Origin: Aurantimonas sp036549475
Lineage (GTDB): Bacteria; Pseudomonadota; Alphaproteobacteria; Rhizobiales; Rhizobiaceae
NCBI RefSeq assembly: GCF_036549475.1
Contig: NZ_JAZHLI010000004.1
Span: 62,001-126,000, forward strand
Direction: 5' to 3'
Length of the DNA stretch: 64,000 bases
Shown here: positions 34,078 to 43,528 of the stretch, piece after piece
Layout of the letters: each line of letters starts with the position of its first letter
Numbering within the stretch: position 1 is the stretch's first letter
Position numbers and translations under genes: made by a program
Notes under the pieces: generated by a model
What the model saw: only the letters and a program-made list of their open reading frames with translations
What the model was told of the DNA's origin: nothing
Database searches by the model: none

Positions 34078-34986
34078 ATGGGCGCAGCCATCGATGCAGC
34101 AGCGGCTGACGCCGTCGGCGACGTGGTTCCGGCACGCCGGCCAACCCGTTCGCTCGCCTGGCTCGGGCTGGCGCCCTTCTTCGGCTTCGCCGTCCTGTTC
34201 CTGATCGGCCCGACCCTCTATCTGATCACCGGCGCCTTCCAGGATCGGACCGGCGCCTTTACCTTCGACAACATTCTCGGCCTGTTCACGCCGCAGATCA
34301 TGGCGGCCTATGCGATCTCGATCCAGGTCAGCCTCGCCTCGGCCGCTCTCGGGGCGCTGATCGGCTTCTTCCTTGCCTATGCCATCGTCCATGGCCGCCT
34401 GCCGGCGTGGATCCGTCCGACCGTGGTGACCTTCTCCGGTGTCGCCTCGAACTTCGCCGGCATTCCGCTGGCCTTCGCCTTCCTCGCCACCCTGGGGCGG
34501 CTCGGCCTGGTGACGCTGTTCCTGAAGGACGCTGCCGGCATCAACATCTATGCGCTCGGCTTCAACCTCCTGTCCTTCTGGGGGCTGACGATCACCTATC
34601 TCTATTTCCAGATCCCGCTGATGGTGCTGATCATCACCCCGGCCCTCGACGGCCTCAAGGGCGAATGGCGCGAGGCCGCGTCGATCCTCGGGGCCTCGCG
34701 CTGGCAATACTGGCGCATGGTGGCGCTGCCGGTGCTGGCGCCGTCGATCCTCGGCTGCTTCCTCCTGCTCTTCGCCAATTCCTTCGGGGCCATCGCCACC
34801 GCCTATGCGCTGACCGGCTCGTCGCTGAACATCGTGCCGATCCTGCTGTATGCGCAGATCCGCGGCGACGTCCTCTACAACCCCAATCTCGGCTATGCGC
34901 TGGCCTTCGGGATGATCGTCATCACCGGCTGCTCGAACCTGCTCTATCTGTGGCTGCGGGCGCGCGCCGAACGGTGGCAGCGATGA
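34078..34986 (+). CDS. ABC transporter permease 1
   Basis: 302 residues with six predicted membrane segments and the EAA motif EWREAASILGASRWQYW. An N-terminal cytoplasmic stretch of about 25 residues precedes WLGLAPFFGFAVLFLIGP. ATG at 34078 is preceded by GGGGG; a TTG four codons earlier is less likely. Overlaps permease 2 by 4 bases (ATGA). Confidence 0.9.
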   Translation: MGAAIDAAAADAVGDVVPARRPTRSLAWLGLAPFFGFAVLFLIGPTLYLITGAFQDRTGAFTFDNILGLFTPQIMAAYAISIQVSLASAALGALIGFFLAYAIVHGRLPAWIRPTVVTFSGVASNFAGIPLAFAFLATLGRLGLVTLFLKDAAGINIYALGFNLLSFWGLTITYLYFQIPLMVLIITPALDGLKGEWREAASILGASRWQYWRMVALPVLAPSILGCFLLLFANSFGAIATAYALTGSSLNIVPILLYAQIRGDVLYNPNLGYALAFGMIVITGCSNLLYLWLRARAERWQR

Positions 34987-35807
34987 CGGCCTCGCGGATC
35001 GGCCCGGCCGTCATCGTCGTCCTCGGCGCGCTCTACTTCGTGCTGCCGCTGGTGGCGACCTTCGAGTTCTCCCTGTCGATGCTGCGCGGCATCTGGAGCT
35101 TCGAGGCCTATCGCGTGGTCTTTTCCGACCCGCAGTTCCGCACGACCTTCACCTTCTCCGTCGTCGCCGCCCTGGCGACCATCGTGCTCGGCGCGCTGCT
35201 CGTCGTGCCGACGGCCTACTGGGTGCGGCTGCGCTTTCCCAAACTGCGGCCGCTGGTCGAGTTCATCACCCTGCTGCCGCTGGTGATCCCGCCCATCGTC
35301 CTCGTCTTCGGCTATATCCGGCTCTACAATTCGTCCTCCTGGCTGCCCTTCACCAACAGCGCGAACGGCACCAATCTCCTCCTGGTCTTCGGCTATGTGA
35401 TCCTGTCGCTGCCCTACATGTTCCGGGCCGTGGATACCGGCATGGCGGCGATCGACATCCGCACCCTGACGGAGGCGGCCGAGAGCCTCGGGGCGAAGCG
35501 CTCGACCATCCTGTTCAAGGTGATCCTGCCCAATGTCAGGGCCGCGGTACTGTCCGGCGCCTTCCTGACCTTTGCCATCGTCATCGGCGAGTTCGTGCTG
35601 GCGAGCCTGCTCAACCGGCCGGCCTTCGGTCCCTATCTGGCCCTGATCGGCGCCAACCGGGCCTATGAGCCGGCGGCGCTGGCCATGATCGCCTTCGCGA
35701 TCACCTGGGCCTGCATGGGGCTGCTGCAGCTCTTCGCCAGCCAGTCGCCGGGACGGCCGCGATCGGGGCGTCCCCTGTTCAAACTCGCAAGGCGGGCCAC
35801 GCGATGA
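34983..35807 (+). CDS. ABC transporter permease 2
   Basis: 274 residues, six predicted membrane segments, EAA motif TLTEAAESLGAKRSTILF. Its coding frame is open further upstream within permease 1, but homology and the ATGA overlap fix the start at 34983. It ends in another ATGA overlap with the ATPase gene. Confidence 0.9.
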   Translation: MTASRIGPAVIVVLGALYFVLPLVATFEFSLSMLRGIWSFEAYRVVFSDPQFRTTFTFSVVAALATIVLGALLVVPTAYWVRLRFPKLRPLVEFITLLPLVIPPIVLVFGYIRLYNSSSWLPFTNSANGTNLLLVFGYVILSLPYMFRAVDTGMAAIDIRTLTEAAESLGAKRSTILFKVILPNVRAAVLSGAFLTFAIVIGEFVLASLLNRPAFGPYLALIGANRAYEPAALAMIAFAITWACMGLLQLFASQSPGRPRSGRPLFKLARRATR

Positions 35808-36892
35808 GCTTCCTGGAAATATCCGGCGTATCCAAGAGCTTCGGCCCGAGCACCGTGGTGCGCGACTTCGCGCTGGGGGTCGAGAAGGGCGAGTTCGTGT
35901 CCTTCCTCGGCCCGTCCGGCTGCGGCAAGACGACGATGCTGCGCATGATCGCCGGCTTCGAGACACCCTCGGCGGGGCGCATCGTCATCGACGGCGAGGA
36001 CGTCACCGGGCTGGCGCCGAACCGGCGGCGGATCGGCATGGTGTTCCAGGCCTATGCGCTGTTTCCCAACCTGTCGGTGGCCGACAATGTCGCCTTCGGC
36101 CTCAAGGTCGCGGGCCGGTCGAAGCGCGAGGTCGCCGCGCGCGTCGAGGAGATGCTCAGACTGATTGGTTTGCCGCATCTGGGTGACCGCTATCCCTACC
36201 AGCTGTCCGGTGGTCAGCAGCAGCGCGTCGCGCTGGCGCGGGCGCTCGCCCCGAGCCCGCGCGTGCTCCTGCTCGACGAGCCCCTGTCGGCGCTCGACGC
36301 CAAGATCCGGGTGTCGCTGCGCGAGGAGATCCGCGCGCTGCAGCGCGAACTCGGCATCACCACGATCTTCGTCACCCACGATCAGGAGGAGGCGCTGTCC
36401 ATGTCGGACCGCATCGTGGTGATGAGCGAGGGCCGGATCGAGCAATGCGATGCCCCGTTTGCCATCTACAACCGGCCGCAAAGCCGCTTCGTCGCCGGCT
36501 TCGTCGGCTCGCTGAGCCGCGTTGAGGGGGTGGTGTCGCCGGACGGGTCGGTCGTGGTCGAGGGCTGTCCGGTGACCCTGGCCGAGCCGCCGACCTGCAG
36601 CGCCGGTACGGCCGTGACCCTGGCGCTGCGACCCGAGGCGCTCCGGCTGGAGCCGTCCCCGGACCGGACCAACCGCCTCGTCGGACTGGTCGAGGACGCG
36701 CATTTCCTCGGCTCGGTGGTGCGGCTGAAGCTGATTGTCGCCGGCGGTACCGTCCTGGCCGACACCTTCAACCGTCCGACCTCGCCGCCGCCGGTGCGCG
36801 GCACCCGCGTCGATCTGCATTTCTCGCCGGCGGACGTCTTCGCCCTGCAGGCCGAGGAGGTGGCTGCCGCGCGGATGGCCGAGCCTGCCTGA
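35804..36892 (+). CDS. ABC transporter ATPase
   Basis: 362 residues. Walker A GPSGCGKTT, signature LSGGQQQRVALARA, Walker B LLLDEPLSALD, H-loop FVTHDQEE, and a C-terminal TOBE_2 domain (from about 270). It is of the PotA/FbpC/AfuC subfamily and completes the importer. It is convergent with purU with only 23 bases between. Confidence 0.92.
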   Translation: MSFLEISGVSKSFGPSTVVRDFALGVEKGEFVSFLGPSGCGKTTMLRMIAGFETPSAGRIVIDGEDVTGLAPNRRRIGMVFQAYALFPNLSVADNVAFGLKVAGRSKREVAARVEEMLRLIGLPHLGDRYPYQLSGGQQQRVALARALAPSPRVLLLDEPLSALDAKIRVSLREEIRALQRELGITTIFVTHDQEEALSMSDRIVVMSEGRIEQCDAPFAIYNRPQSRFVAGFVGSLSRVEGVVSPDGSVVVEGCPVTLAEPPTCSAGTAVTLALRPEALRLEPSPDRTNRLVGLVEDAHFLGSVVRLKLIVAGGTVLADTFNRPTSPPPVRGTRVDLHFSPADVFALQAEEVAAARMAEPA

Positions 36893-36915
36893 GCCCGGGT
36901 CCCGGCGGCCGCAGA

Positions 36916-37770
36916 TCAGCGGAAGACCACCGTACGGTGACCGTTGACCATGACGCGGCGCTCCAGATGCATCTTGACCGCACGGGCCAGGACCCGGCTT
37001 TCCACGTCCCGGCCGACCGCGACGAAATCGTCGGGCGACAGCGCATGGCTGACCCGTTCGGTCTCCTGCTCGATGATTGGCCCCTCGTCGAGGTCGGGGG
37101 TGACGTAATGGGCGGTGGCGCCGATCAGCTTGACGCCGCGCTCATGGGCCTGGTGGTAGGGCTTGGCCCCCTTGAAGCTCGGCAGGAACGAGTGGTGGAT
37201 GTTGATGATCTTGCCGGACAGGCGCCGCGAGAGATTGTCCGACAGCACCTGCATGTAGCGGGCCAGCACCACGAGATCCGCATCGCTTTCGCGCACCAGC
37301 GTCAGGAGCCGCTCTTCCTGCTCGGCCTTGGACTCGCGTGTCACCGGCCAGTGGTGGAAGGGCACGCCCTCGTGATCGGCCGTGCGGCGGGAATCGGCGT
37401 GGTTGGAGACGATCGCGACCACCTCGGCCCGCAGCCATCCGACGCGGATCTGATAGAGGAGATGCAGCAGCGCGTGGTCGAATTTCGAGACCATGAGAAT
37501 GATCTTCGGCACCCGCGCCTCGTCGGCGATCGCGAGCTTCATGTCGAAGCGCGTGGCCACCGGAGCGAGCTGGCGCTCCAGCGCGTCCCGGCTGGCCCCC
37601 GCTGGCGCCGTGAAGGCGATCCGCAGGAAGAAGCGCCCGGTCTGTCGGTCCCAGAACTGTGCGCTCTCGGCGATGTTGGCGCCGGCATCGGCCAGTTCGG
37701 TCGTGACGGCCGCGACAATGCCCGGCTGGTCGCTGCAGGACAGCGTGAGGATGAAGGCAGGCTCGATCAT
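36916..37770 (-). CDS. purU: formyltetrahydrofolate deformylase
   Basis: 284 residues. ACT domain at 1-80 (LTLSCSDQPGIVAAV), formyltransferase fold at 90-284 with NIHHSFLPSFKGAKPYHQA and the catalytic Asp in ATAHYVTPDLDEGPI. It releases formate from 10-formyl-THF, and is usually controlled by glycine/methionine through the ACT domain. Formate produced could be removed by the formate dehydrogenase at the start of the window. ATG at 37770; the ribosome site is weak (GGATTGCCGCC). Confidence 0.94.
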   Translation of the reverse strand: MIEPAFILTLSCSDQPGIVAAVTTELADAGANIAESAQFWDRQTGRFFLRIAFTAPAGASRDALERQLAPVATRFDMKLAIADEARVPKIILMVSKFDHALLHLLYQIRVGWLRAEVVAIVSNHADSRRTADHEGVPFHHWPVTRESKAEQEERLLTLVRESDADLVVLARYMQVLSDNLSRRLSGKIINIHHSFLPSFKGAKPYHQAHERGVKLIGATAHYVTPDLDEGPIIEQETERVSHALSPDDFVAVGRDVESRVLARAVKMHLERRVMVNGHRTVVFR

Positions 37771-38045
37771 GGCGGCAATCCGGGGTGAGGGCTGGCGGGT
37801 GGACAACGGCGGGTGGCGACCGGGGGCCGCAGGCCGCGCGCACCGGCATCTTCTAGACCGCCGGAACAGGCGAACGCCATCGCAGCCATGCATGTCCCGC
37901 TGCAAAGGCCGGGACGACTGGCAAAGCCTCCGCGAGAGTGTGGTCGCGAAAGCACAACCAGCGTTAAGCGATCATGAAGTCGGGACTGTTATTTGACAGG
38001 GCCGGGTCGAGGCGACTTAGCTTTCGGCCATTCGAACCTGACGAG

Positions 38046-38999
38046 ATGATCTTGACCCAGCGCCTGCCGCTCCGGCTTCGCCCGCTCGCTTTGCTCAAAC
38101 CGGCGCTTGCCCCGCTGCTGGCGCTGGCGATGGTCGCCTGCCAGTCGTCCGAACTGACGACAGACGGCCTCCTGCCCTATGCGCGGGTTGGCGCCGCGAC
38201 CGTGTCGCCGGGCCAGGCGGAAGTGAGGGCCGCATCGACGCTGGTCGTCGACTATGGCAGCGGCCGCACCCTCTACGAGGAGGCGGCCGACGGCCTGCGC
38301 TATCCCGCTTCGCTCACCAAGATGATGACGCTGTACCTGCTGTTCGAGATGATCGAGGCCGGCCGCCTGTCGATGAACAGCGAGCTGACCGTCAGCGAGA
38401 ACGCCGCATCGCAGCCGCCCTCCAAGCTCGGCCTGAAGGCCGGCTCGACCATCCGGGTGGCCGACGCCGCCCAGGCGCTCGCTGTGAAGTCGGCCAACGA
38501 CGTGGCGACGGTGATCGCCGAGAATCTCGGTGGCAGCGAGGCCGCCTTCGCCAACGCCATGACCGCGAAGGCGCGGGCGCTCGGCATGACGCGGACGCGT
38601 TTCGCCAACGCCTCCGGCCTGCCCGACAAGGACCAGATCTCGACGGCCCGCGATATGGCGACCCTCGGCCGGTCGCTGCTGACGCGCTTTCCCGCCTATG
38701 CCTCGCTGTTCACCCGGACCGGCTTCGACTATGGCGGCCGCCACTACAACGCCACCAACAAGCTGGTCGGCAGCGTTCACGGCGTCGACGGCCTGAAGAC
38801 CGGCTACATCCGCGACGCCGGCTTCCATCTCGTGGCCACCGCCACGCGCCGGGGCCGACGGATCATCGTCGTGGTGATGGGCGGCCGCACGGGCCGCGAG
38901 CGCAATGCCCAGGTGGAGGCGCTGATCGACCAGTATCTTGGCCCCGCACCGGCGACGGGCATCATCGCCGGGCTGCCGGGCGTGGGCCTCGCGCGTTAG
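38046..38999 (+). CDS. D-alanyl-D-alanine carboxypeptidase, probable lipoprotein (PBP5/6-like)
   Basis: 317 residues. The three penicillin-binding motifs are present: SxxK at S89-K92 (ASLTK), SxN at S149-N151 (KSAND) and KTG at 251-253 (LKTGY). A hydrophobic N-terminus ends in MVAC with Cys32, so it is probably a lipoprotein. Such enzymes trim the terminal D-Ala of murein stem peptides. The frame starts at 37974 with another ATG, but the shorter start gives a normal signal peptide. It ends in an overlap with the convergent oxidoreductase gene (stops share bases 38996-38999). Confidence 0.88.
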   Translation: MILTQRLPLRLRPLALLKPALAPLLALAMVACQSSELTTDGLLPYARVGAATVSPGQAEVRAASTLVVDYGSGRTLYEEAADGLRYPASLTKMMTLYLLFEMIEAGRLSMNSELTVSENAASQPPSKLGLKAGSTIRVADAAQALAVKSANDVATVIAENLGGSEAAFANAMTAKARALGMTRTRFANASGLPDKDQISTARDMATLGRSLLTRFPAYASLFTRTGFDYGGRHYNATNKLVGSVHGVDGLKTGYIRDAGFHLVATATRRGRRIIVVVMGGRTGRERNAQVEALIDQYLGPAPATGIIAGLPGVGLAR

Positions 39000-40183
39000 C
39001 GGGCGGCCGCGTCCTGACGATCGGCGGCGGCGCTCGCGGCGAGGGCGTTGTAGCCGTCGACGAAGCGGCGATCGTTCCAGTCCTTCCACCGCCAGACCCA
39101 GCGCCCTTCCAGCGACAGGCCCCATTTGTCGGCGACGGCGCGTCCGTCCGCGGTGGACAGCAGCGTCAGCCAGTGCCGCTGCGGACGATAGGAGCGAAGC
39201 GGCTCGCCTGCGATGGCGCGGCGCAGGTTCTGCGCCAGCACCGGCCCCTCCCGGACGGCGAAGACACCGGCCTTGGGCCGCGGATCGGGGAGGGCGGCGA
39301 TGTCGCCGGCGGCGAAGATCTCGGGATGCGAGATCGAGCGCAGCGTGGCGTCCACCCGCACGAAACCTTGCGGATCGAGGGCAAGGCCCGTCTCGCGCAG
39401 CCAGGGCGCCGCCGCGCTGCTGGTCGCCCAGAGCAGCGTATCTGCCGCAATCGTCCGGCCGTCCGCCGCCCGGACCTGCCCGTTTGCGAACCCGGTGACG
39501 TCGAAGCCCGTCCGAACGGTGATCCCCCGCCGTGCCAGCGTGGCCGCGATCCGGCGCTGCGTCCGTCCGCTGCGCTCCGGCAGAATGGTTTTCGCCCGCC
39601 CGAGCAGGGCGATCGCGACATCCGGTGTGGCATCTCCACCGACTTGCCGCACGGCGCCGGACAGGCGCCGCTGGAGCGCCAGCGCCAGTTCGACACCGGC
39701 AGGCCCCGTGCCCACGATGGCGATGCGAACCGGTCCTGGACCCGCGGGCAGGTCCGCCGACATCTGCTCCAGCCGTTCCACGAAGCGCCCGATGGGCTTG
39801 ACCGGAATGCCCGGCATGTCGGCGGGCCGGCTCGGCGCCGACCCGATGTCGATGGACAGGAGATCGTAGGACAGGGGCGATCGATCCGTGACGCTCAGCG
39901 TCTGTGCCGCGGTGTCGATGCCGGTCGCCTCGCCCGTCACCAGCGCGGCGCCGGCAAAGCGCGCCAGGCCACCGGCGTCGATATGCAGGTCGGCGTGGTC
40001 GTACTGGCCCGAGACGAAGCCTGGCAGCATGCCGGAATAGGGTGTGGCGACATCCCGGGTGACCAGCGTCAGGGCGACACCGGGATGTGGCCGCTCGCCG
40101 AAGGCCTTGAGGACGGCGACATGGGAATGCCCGGCGCCCAGGAGCACGATATGCTTGCGTGTGCGGCTGTCGGGCAGGGTCAC
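38996..40183 (-). CDS. FAD/NAD(P)-dependent oxidoreductase of the SelD-N-terminal (TIGR03169) type
   Basis: 395 residues. HIVLLGAGHSHVAVLKAF and TPYSGMLPGF are characteristic of the NDH-2-like domain that in many bacteria is fused N-terminal to selenophosphate synthetase SelD. AIVGTGPAGVELA is the second dinucleotide fold and FAAGDIAAL the FAD site. Here the protein stops after the oxidoreductase domain, with no SelD part. Start is uncertain: GTG at 40183 is taken because homology begins there, and another GTG lies at 40270. Neither has a good ribosome site. Function is unknown; quinone or selenium-linked redox roles are only suggestions. Confidence 0.82.
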   Translation of the reverse strand: MTLPDSRTRKHIVLLGAGHSHVAVLKAFGERPHPGVALTLVTRDVATPYSGMLPGFVSGQYDHADLHIDAGGLARFAGAALVTGEATGIDTAAQTLSVTDRSPLSYDLLSIDIGSAPSRPADMPGIPVKPIGRFVERLEQMSADLPAGPGPVRIAIVGTGPAGVELALALQRRLSGAVRQVGGDATPDVAIALLGRAKTILPERSGRTQRRIAATLARRGITVRTGFDVTGFANGQVRAADGRTIAADTLLWATSSAAAPWLRETGLALDPQGFVRVDATLRSISHPEIFAAGDIAALPDPRPKAGVFAVREGPVLAQNLRRAIAGEPLRSYRPQRHWLTLLSTADGRAVADKWGLSLEGRWVWRWKDWNDRRFVDGYNALAASAAADRQDAAAR

Positions 40184-40420
40184 GGCTCCAGTCTGCGAGG
40201 CGGCGAGCCCCCGTTTCTCACGGATTTGCCAAGCATTCCACGGCCCTTGCGGCAATGGTGCCGCGATCACGAACGCGCCAGAAGCGGCCTGTTCCGGCCG
40301 TCAGGACCGGGGCGCGGGGGCGCGGCGGTAGACTGCCGGGGGGTTGCCCGACTATGTCAGCGTCAGAGTTTGTCTCCCGCGCCGTTGCGCGGGATTCGCT
40401 GAAAGCGGGAGAAGATCACG

Positions 40421-41359
40421 ATGGGCATTGACGACAAGGCGGCCGAAGCCGCGACGCGCGGGGGCATGCGCGTCGCCGTGGTCGGTCTCGGATCGATGGG
40501 CATGGGCGCGGCGACCTCCTGCGTCGCGGCGGGTCTGACGACCTACGGCATCGACCAGCGCGAGTCCGCCTGCGAGGCGTTCGTCGCGGCCGGCGGCGCG
40601 GGTGCGGCCAGTGATGGACGCGACTTCGCCGGCCAGCTCGACGCCGTGATCCTGCTGACCGTCAACGCCGCCCAGTGCCGCGACGCACTGTTCGGCGCCA
40701 ATGGTCTTGCCGCGCATCTGCGCGCCGGCACGCCGGTCATGGTGTCCGCGACGATCTCGGTGGCCGACGCAAAGGCCCTTTCCGGCGAACTCGAGGCCGC
40801 CGGGCTGACGATGCTGGACGCGCCGGTTTCGGGCGGGGCGGCGAAGGCCGCATCCGGCGAGATGACGGTCATGGCCGCAGGCCCGGCCGCCGTCTTCGAC
40901 CGGCTGCAGCCGGTGCTCGACGCGGTGGCGGGCAAGGTCTACCGGATTTCCGAGACCATTGGCGACGGGGCGACGGTGAAGATCATCCACCAGCTCCTGG
41001 CCGGCGTGCATATCGCCGCCGGCGCCGAGGCCATGGCCCTGGCCGCCAAGGCGGGCATTCCGCTCGACACCATGTACGACGTCGTAACCAACGCCGCCGG
41101 CAATTCCTGGATGTTCGAGAACCGCATGCGCCATGTGGTCGATGGCGACTACACGCCGACCTCCATGGTCGACATCTTCGTCAAGGATCTCGGCCTCGTC
41201 ACCGAGACCGGCCTGTCGCTGAAGTTCCCGCTGCCGCTGGCGACCACCGCCTATTCGATGTTCGCCACAGCCAGCCAGGCCGGTTACGGCCAGCTCGACG
41301 ACAGCGCGGTGATCAAGGTGTTTCCGGGCATCGACCTGCCGGATTCGGGCAAGCGCTGA
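40421..41359 (+). CDS. ltnD: L-threonate dehydrogenase-like (3-hydroxyisobutyrate dehydrogenase family)
   Basis: 312 residues. GLGSMGMGAA is the NAD-binding loop, LDAPVSGGAAKAASG the substrate loop, and the catalytic Lys lies in GATVKIIHQLLAGVH. This pattern and length match LtnD/YgbJ, which oxidise L-threonate at C2. The usual partners (OtnC, OtnK, OtnI) are not nearby, so the substrate is not certain. Weak ribosome site GAGAAGATC before ATG 40421. Confidence 0.8.
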   Translation: MGIDDKAAEAATRGGMRVAVVGLGSMGMGAATSCVAAGLTTYGIDQRESACEAFVAAGGAGAASDGRDFAGQLDAVILLTVNAAQCRDALFGANGLAAHLRAGTPVMVSATISVADAKALSGELEAAGLTMLDAPVSGGAAKAASGEMTVMAAGPAAVFDRLQPVLDAVAGKVYRISETIGDGATVKIIHQLLAGVHIAAGAEAMALAAKAGIPLDTMYDVVTNAAGNSWMFENRMRHVVDGDYTPTSMVDIFVKDLGLVTETGLSLKFPLPLATTAYSMFATASQAGYGQLDDSAVIKVFPGIDLPDSGKR

Positions 41360-41372
41360 ATTTGCGCCGAAC

Positions 41373-41392
41373 GGGTGGCATCCCTGCCGCCC
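41373..41392. terminator. terminator between ltnD and the stressosome operon
   Basis: GGGTGGCA (41373-41380) pairs with TGCCGCCC (41385-41392), one G-U, loop TCCC, between convergent genes. Confidence 0.55.
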
Positions 41393-41411
41393 CTTCGGCC
41401 CGCTTGCGCGG

Positions 41412-42530
41412 TCAGATCGGGACGGTGAGGGTGATGGCCAGACCGTCACTGCCGTCGACGTCGATCGTCCCGTTCAGCTTGCGCACGCACCCCTCCACGA
41501 TCCGCCAGCCGAGCGACTTGGAATTGCGCAGCACCGTCTCGGCGTCGGGAAGACCCTCGCCGTCGTCGGCGATGCGCAGATGCAGCTTGCCGGCATCCTG
41601 ATGCGCTTCGATCACCACCAGGCCCCGCACTTTGCCCGACTGCATGGCGTGCTTGGCGACGTTGGTCACCAGCTCGTTGACGATCAGCGCGAGTTCGGTG
41701 GCGGTGTCGAAGGCGACCGGGACCGCATCGACGCGGCAAGTGATGGTCAGCTGCTGATCGCCCAGCGCCGACGACAGCCGGTCGGTCAGGCTTTCCAGAT
41801 GCTGTTTCAGGTCGACCTGGGTGACGTCTTCCGCCCGGTGCAGGAAATTGTGGGCGTTGGCGAAGGCCTGGATGCGGTTGGTCAGGACCGACAGCGCTTC
41901 CTGGGTCTCTTCGGTGGTCGCCTGCCGCGCCTGCATGATCGCCAGCGACTGGATGATGGCCAGGTTGTTCTTGGTGCGGTGATGCAGTTCGCGCAGCAGG
42001 AACTGCTGCTCGGCCAGCGAGTCCCGCAGCGCCCGGTTCTGCTCGGCCAGTTCCTCCATGGGCGAGCCGTGGCTGGCCTGTACTAGTGCCGACGCGGTGG
42101 CTTCCGCCAGTTCCTCCGGCCGCTTCGTCGTGGTCAGCTGCAGGCCGAGCGTGACGACGGTGCCGCCGGAGCCGGTCTTCAGGTCGAAATCGTCGACGAG
42201 CTTCTGCGACCCGCTGAGCCCGAGGCCGGCCCCGGTATGGGACTGGTGCCGGCCGCGCAGCATGGTCTCGACCGCGGTGATGCCGTTGCCCTTGTCCTGC
42301 ACCCGCGCCATCAGCCGCGTGATGTTGGCGCTGCGATCGAAGGCGAATTCGGTGACGCCGCCCTTGGCGTATTGCAGGGCGTTGCGCGAAATCTCGGAGA
42401 CGGCCGTGGCAAAGCGGATCTGGTCGCGCGCCGGTGCTCCGGCAACCTTGGCGATCAGCCGGGCGGTGCGGCGGGTGTGCGAGACGTCCGCATCCTGCTC
42501 CAGATTGATCGAGGTGACGACGGACTTCAT
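41412..42530 (-). CDS. RsbT-like ATPase fused to HisKA_2 histidine kinase (stressosome output kinase)
   Basis: 372 residues. Residues 1-130 form an RsbT-like HATPase: N-box AVSEISRNA (N50), QDKGNGI and GAGLGLSGSQKLVDDF. A helical linker (150-178) leads to a HisKA_2 H-box, LRELHHRTKNN, with phospho-His at H184. A second HATPase has N-box LIVNELVTNVA and G-box DDGEGLPD. There is no membrane segment and no receiver. HisKA_2/HWE kinases feed the PhyR/EcfG general stress response in alphaproteobacteria. The RsbT-like front end could let the stressosome control it. It is the last gene of the operon; ATG at 42530 overlaps the previous stop by 4 bases. Confidence 0.87.
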   Translation of the reverse strand: MKSVVTSINLEQDADVSHTRRTARLIAKVAGAPARDQIRFATAVSEISRNALQYAKGGVTEFAFDRSANITRLMARVQDKGNGITAVETMLRGRHQSHTGAGLGLSGSQKLVDDFDLKTGSGGTVVTLGLQLTTTKRPEELAEATASALVQASHGSPMEELAEQNRALRDSLAEQQFLLRELHHRTKNNLAIIQSLAIMQARQATTEETQEALSVLTNRIQAFANAHNFLHRAEDVTQVDLKQHLESLTDRLSSALGDQQLTITCRVDAVPVAFDTATELALIVNELVTNVAKHAMQSGKVRGLVVIEAHQDAGKLHLRIADDGEGLPDAETVLRNSKSLGWRIVEGCVRKLNGTIDVDGSDGLAITLTVPI

Positions 42531-43528
42531 TGCCGCGCCCGCGCGATGACGACGCCGCAATCGTCGCTGCCCCGGCGGCGGCGCTTGTACAGGGTCGCCG
42601 CGACGGTGAGGACGTCGCGGAAGAACAGGCCGGACGGTTCGGGAAAGCGTTCGCCGCCCTTCAGCCCGTCGGTCGTCAGGATCAGCAGGGCGTTCTTCCC
42701 CCAGCCATGTTCGGTGGCCCGCGGGCGGCGGCTGGACGCGCCGACGATGCCGGGCGCCGAGGGGATGCCGTGGCGGCTGCCATCGGCCGCGAGGATCTCG
42801 CCCTTGACGTTGCCCACGCCCAGGGCCCGGAGCGTGGCGCCGCCATGCCGCATCTCGACGATCAGCGAGGCCGCGCCGCGGCTGCCAGCCATGGCGTCCG
42901 CCACGTGAAGCTCGGTATCTTCCAGTGACTTGCCCTTGGCCGCCAGAAACGCCGCCAACCCCGTCTCGGCATCCTTGGCGGCCGTCGGCCCGTGGCCGAG
43001 AACATCCATCAGCATGATCATCGTGGCACCGCCGTCCTTGCGGATGCCGCAGATGTCGCCGCCCGCCTCGAAGCCCGGCTTGGGAATGACGAGGCCGGCC
43101 GTTTCCATCGGTCCGCGCGAATAGCGTCCGGTCTTGCCGATGGTGACCGTCAGGGTGGTCCCCCGGCTGTCGCTGTGGATGTCGAGGCTGTCGGACATCC
43201 GGGCGATGGCGCCGAGACCGCTGCCGAGGCTGCGCTCGCCTTCCTCGGCCGTGGTGAAGCCGTCGGCCATGGCCGCCTCGACATTGGGCAGGCCCGGACC
43301 GTCGTCGAGCGCGATGACGTCCATGCCGGCGGTCGTCTTGCTCTTGTGGGGCGACAGCAGGATCTCGCCCCCGGTGGCGTGACGAAGGAGGTTGGTACCC
43401 GCTTCCGTGACGACCAGCGCGAGCCGGTCGCGATCGTCGCTGGACAGGTCGATGGTTTCGGCTTCCTGCAGGGCCCGTCTGCGCGCCGCACCGATCTGGC
43501 TGGTTTCCGAGATGGGCAGAGAGATCAT
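42527..43528 (-). CDS. RsbT-like ATPase fused to PP2C/SpoIIE phosphatase (RsbX-like)
   Basis: 333 residues. Residues 1-130 are an anti-sigma/RsbT HATPase (LVVTEAGTNLLRHATGG, DDGPGLPN, GSGLGAIARMSD). Residues 140-333 are a PP2C-type phosphatase with EAGGDICGI, LMDVLGHG, LTTDGL and the terminal GSDDCGVV metal-binding motif. RsbX and its relatives dephosphorylate RsbS and RsbR to reset the stressosome; the attached ATPase is a second RsbT-like copy. The start at 43528 is an ATGA overlap with rsbT. All metal ligands look intact. Confidence 0.87.
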   Translation of the reverse strand: MISLPISETSQIGAARRRALQEAETIDLSSDDRDRLALVVTEAGTNLLRHATGGEILLSPHKSKTTAGMDVIALDDGPGLPNVEAAMADGFTTAEEGERSLGSGLGAIARMSDSLDIHSDSRGTTLTVTIGKTGRYSRGPMETAGLVIPKPGFEAGGDICGIRKDGGATMIMLMDVLGHGPTAAKDAETGLAAFLAAKGKSLEDTELHVADAMAGSRGAASLIVEMRHGGATLRALGVGNVKGEILAADGSRHGIPSAPGIVGASSRRPRATEHGWGKNALLILTTDGLKGGERFPEPSGLFFRDVLTVAATLYKRRRRGSDDCGVVIARARQ

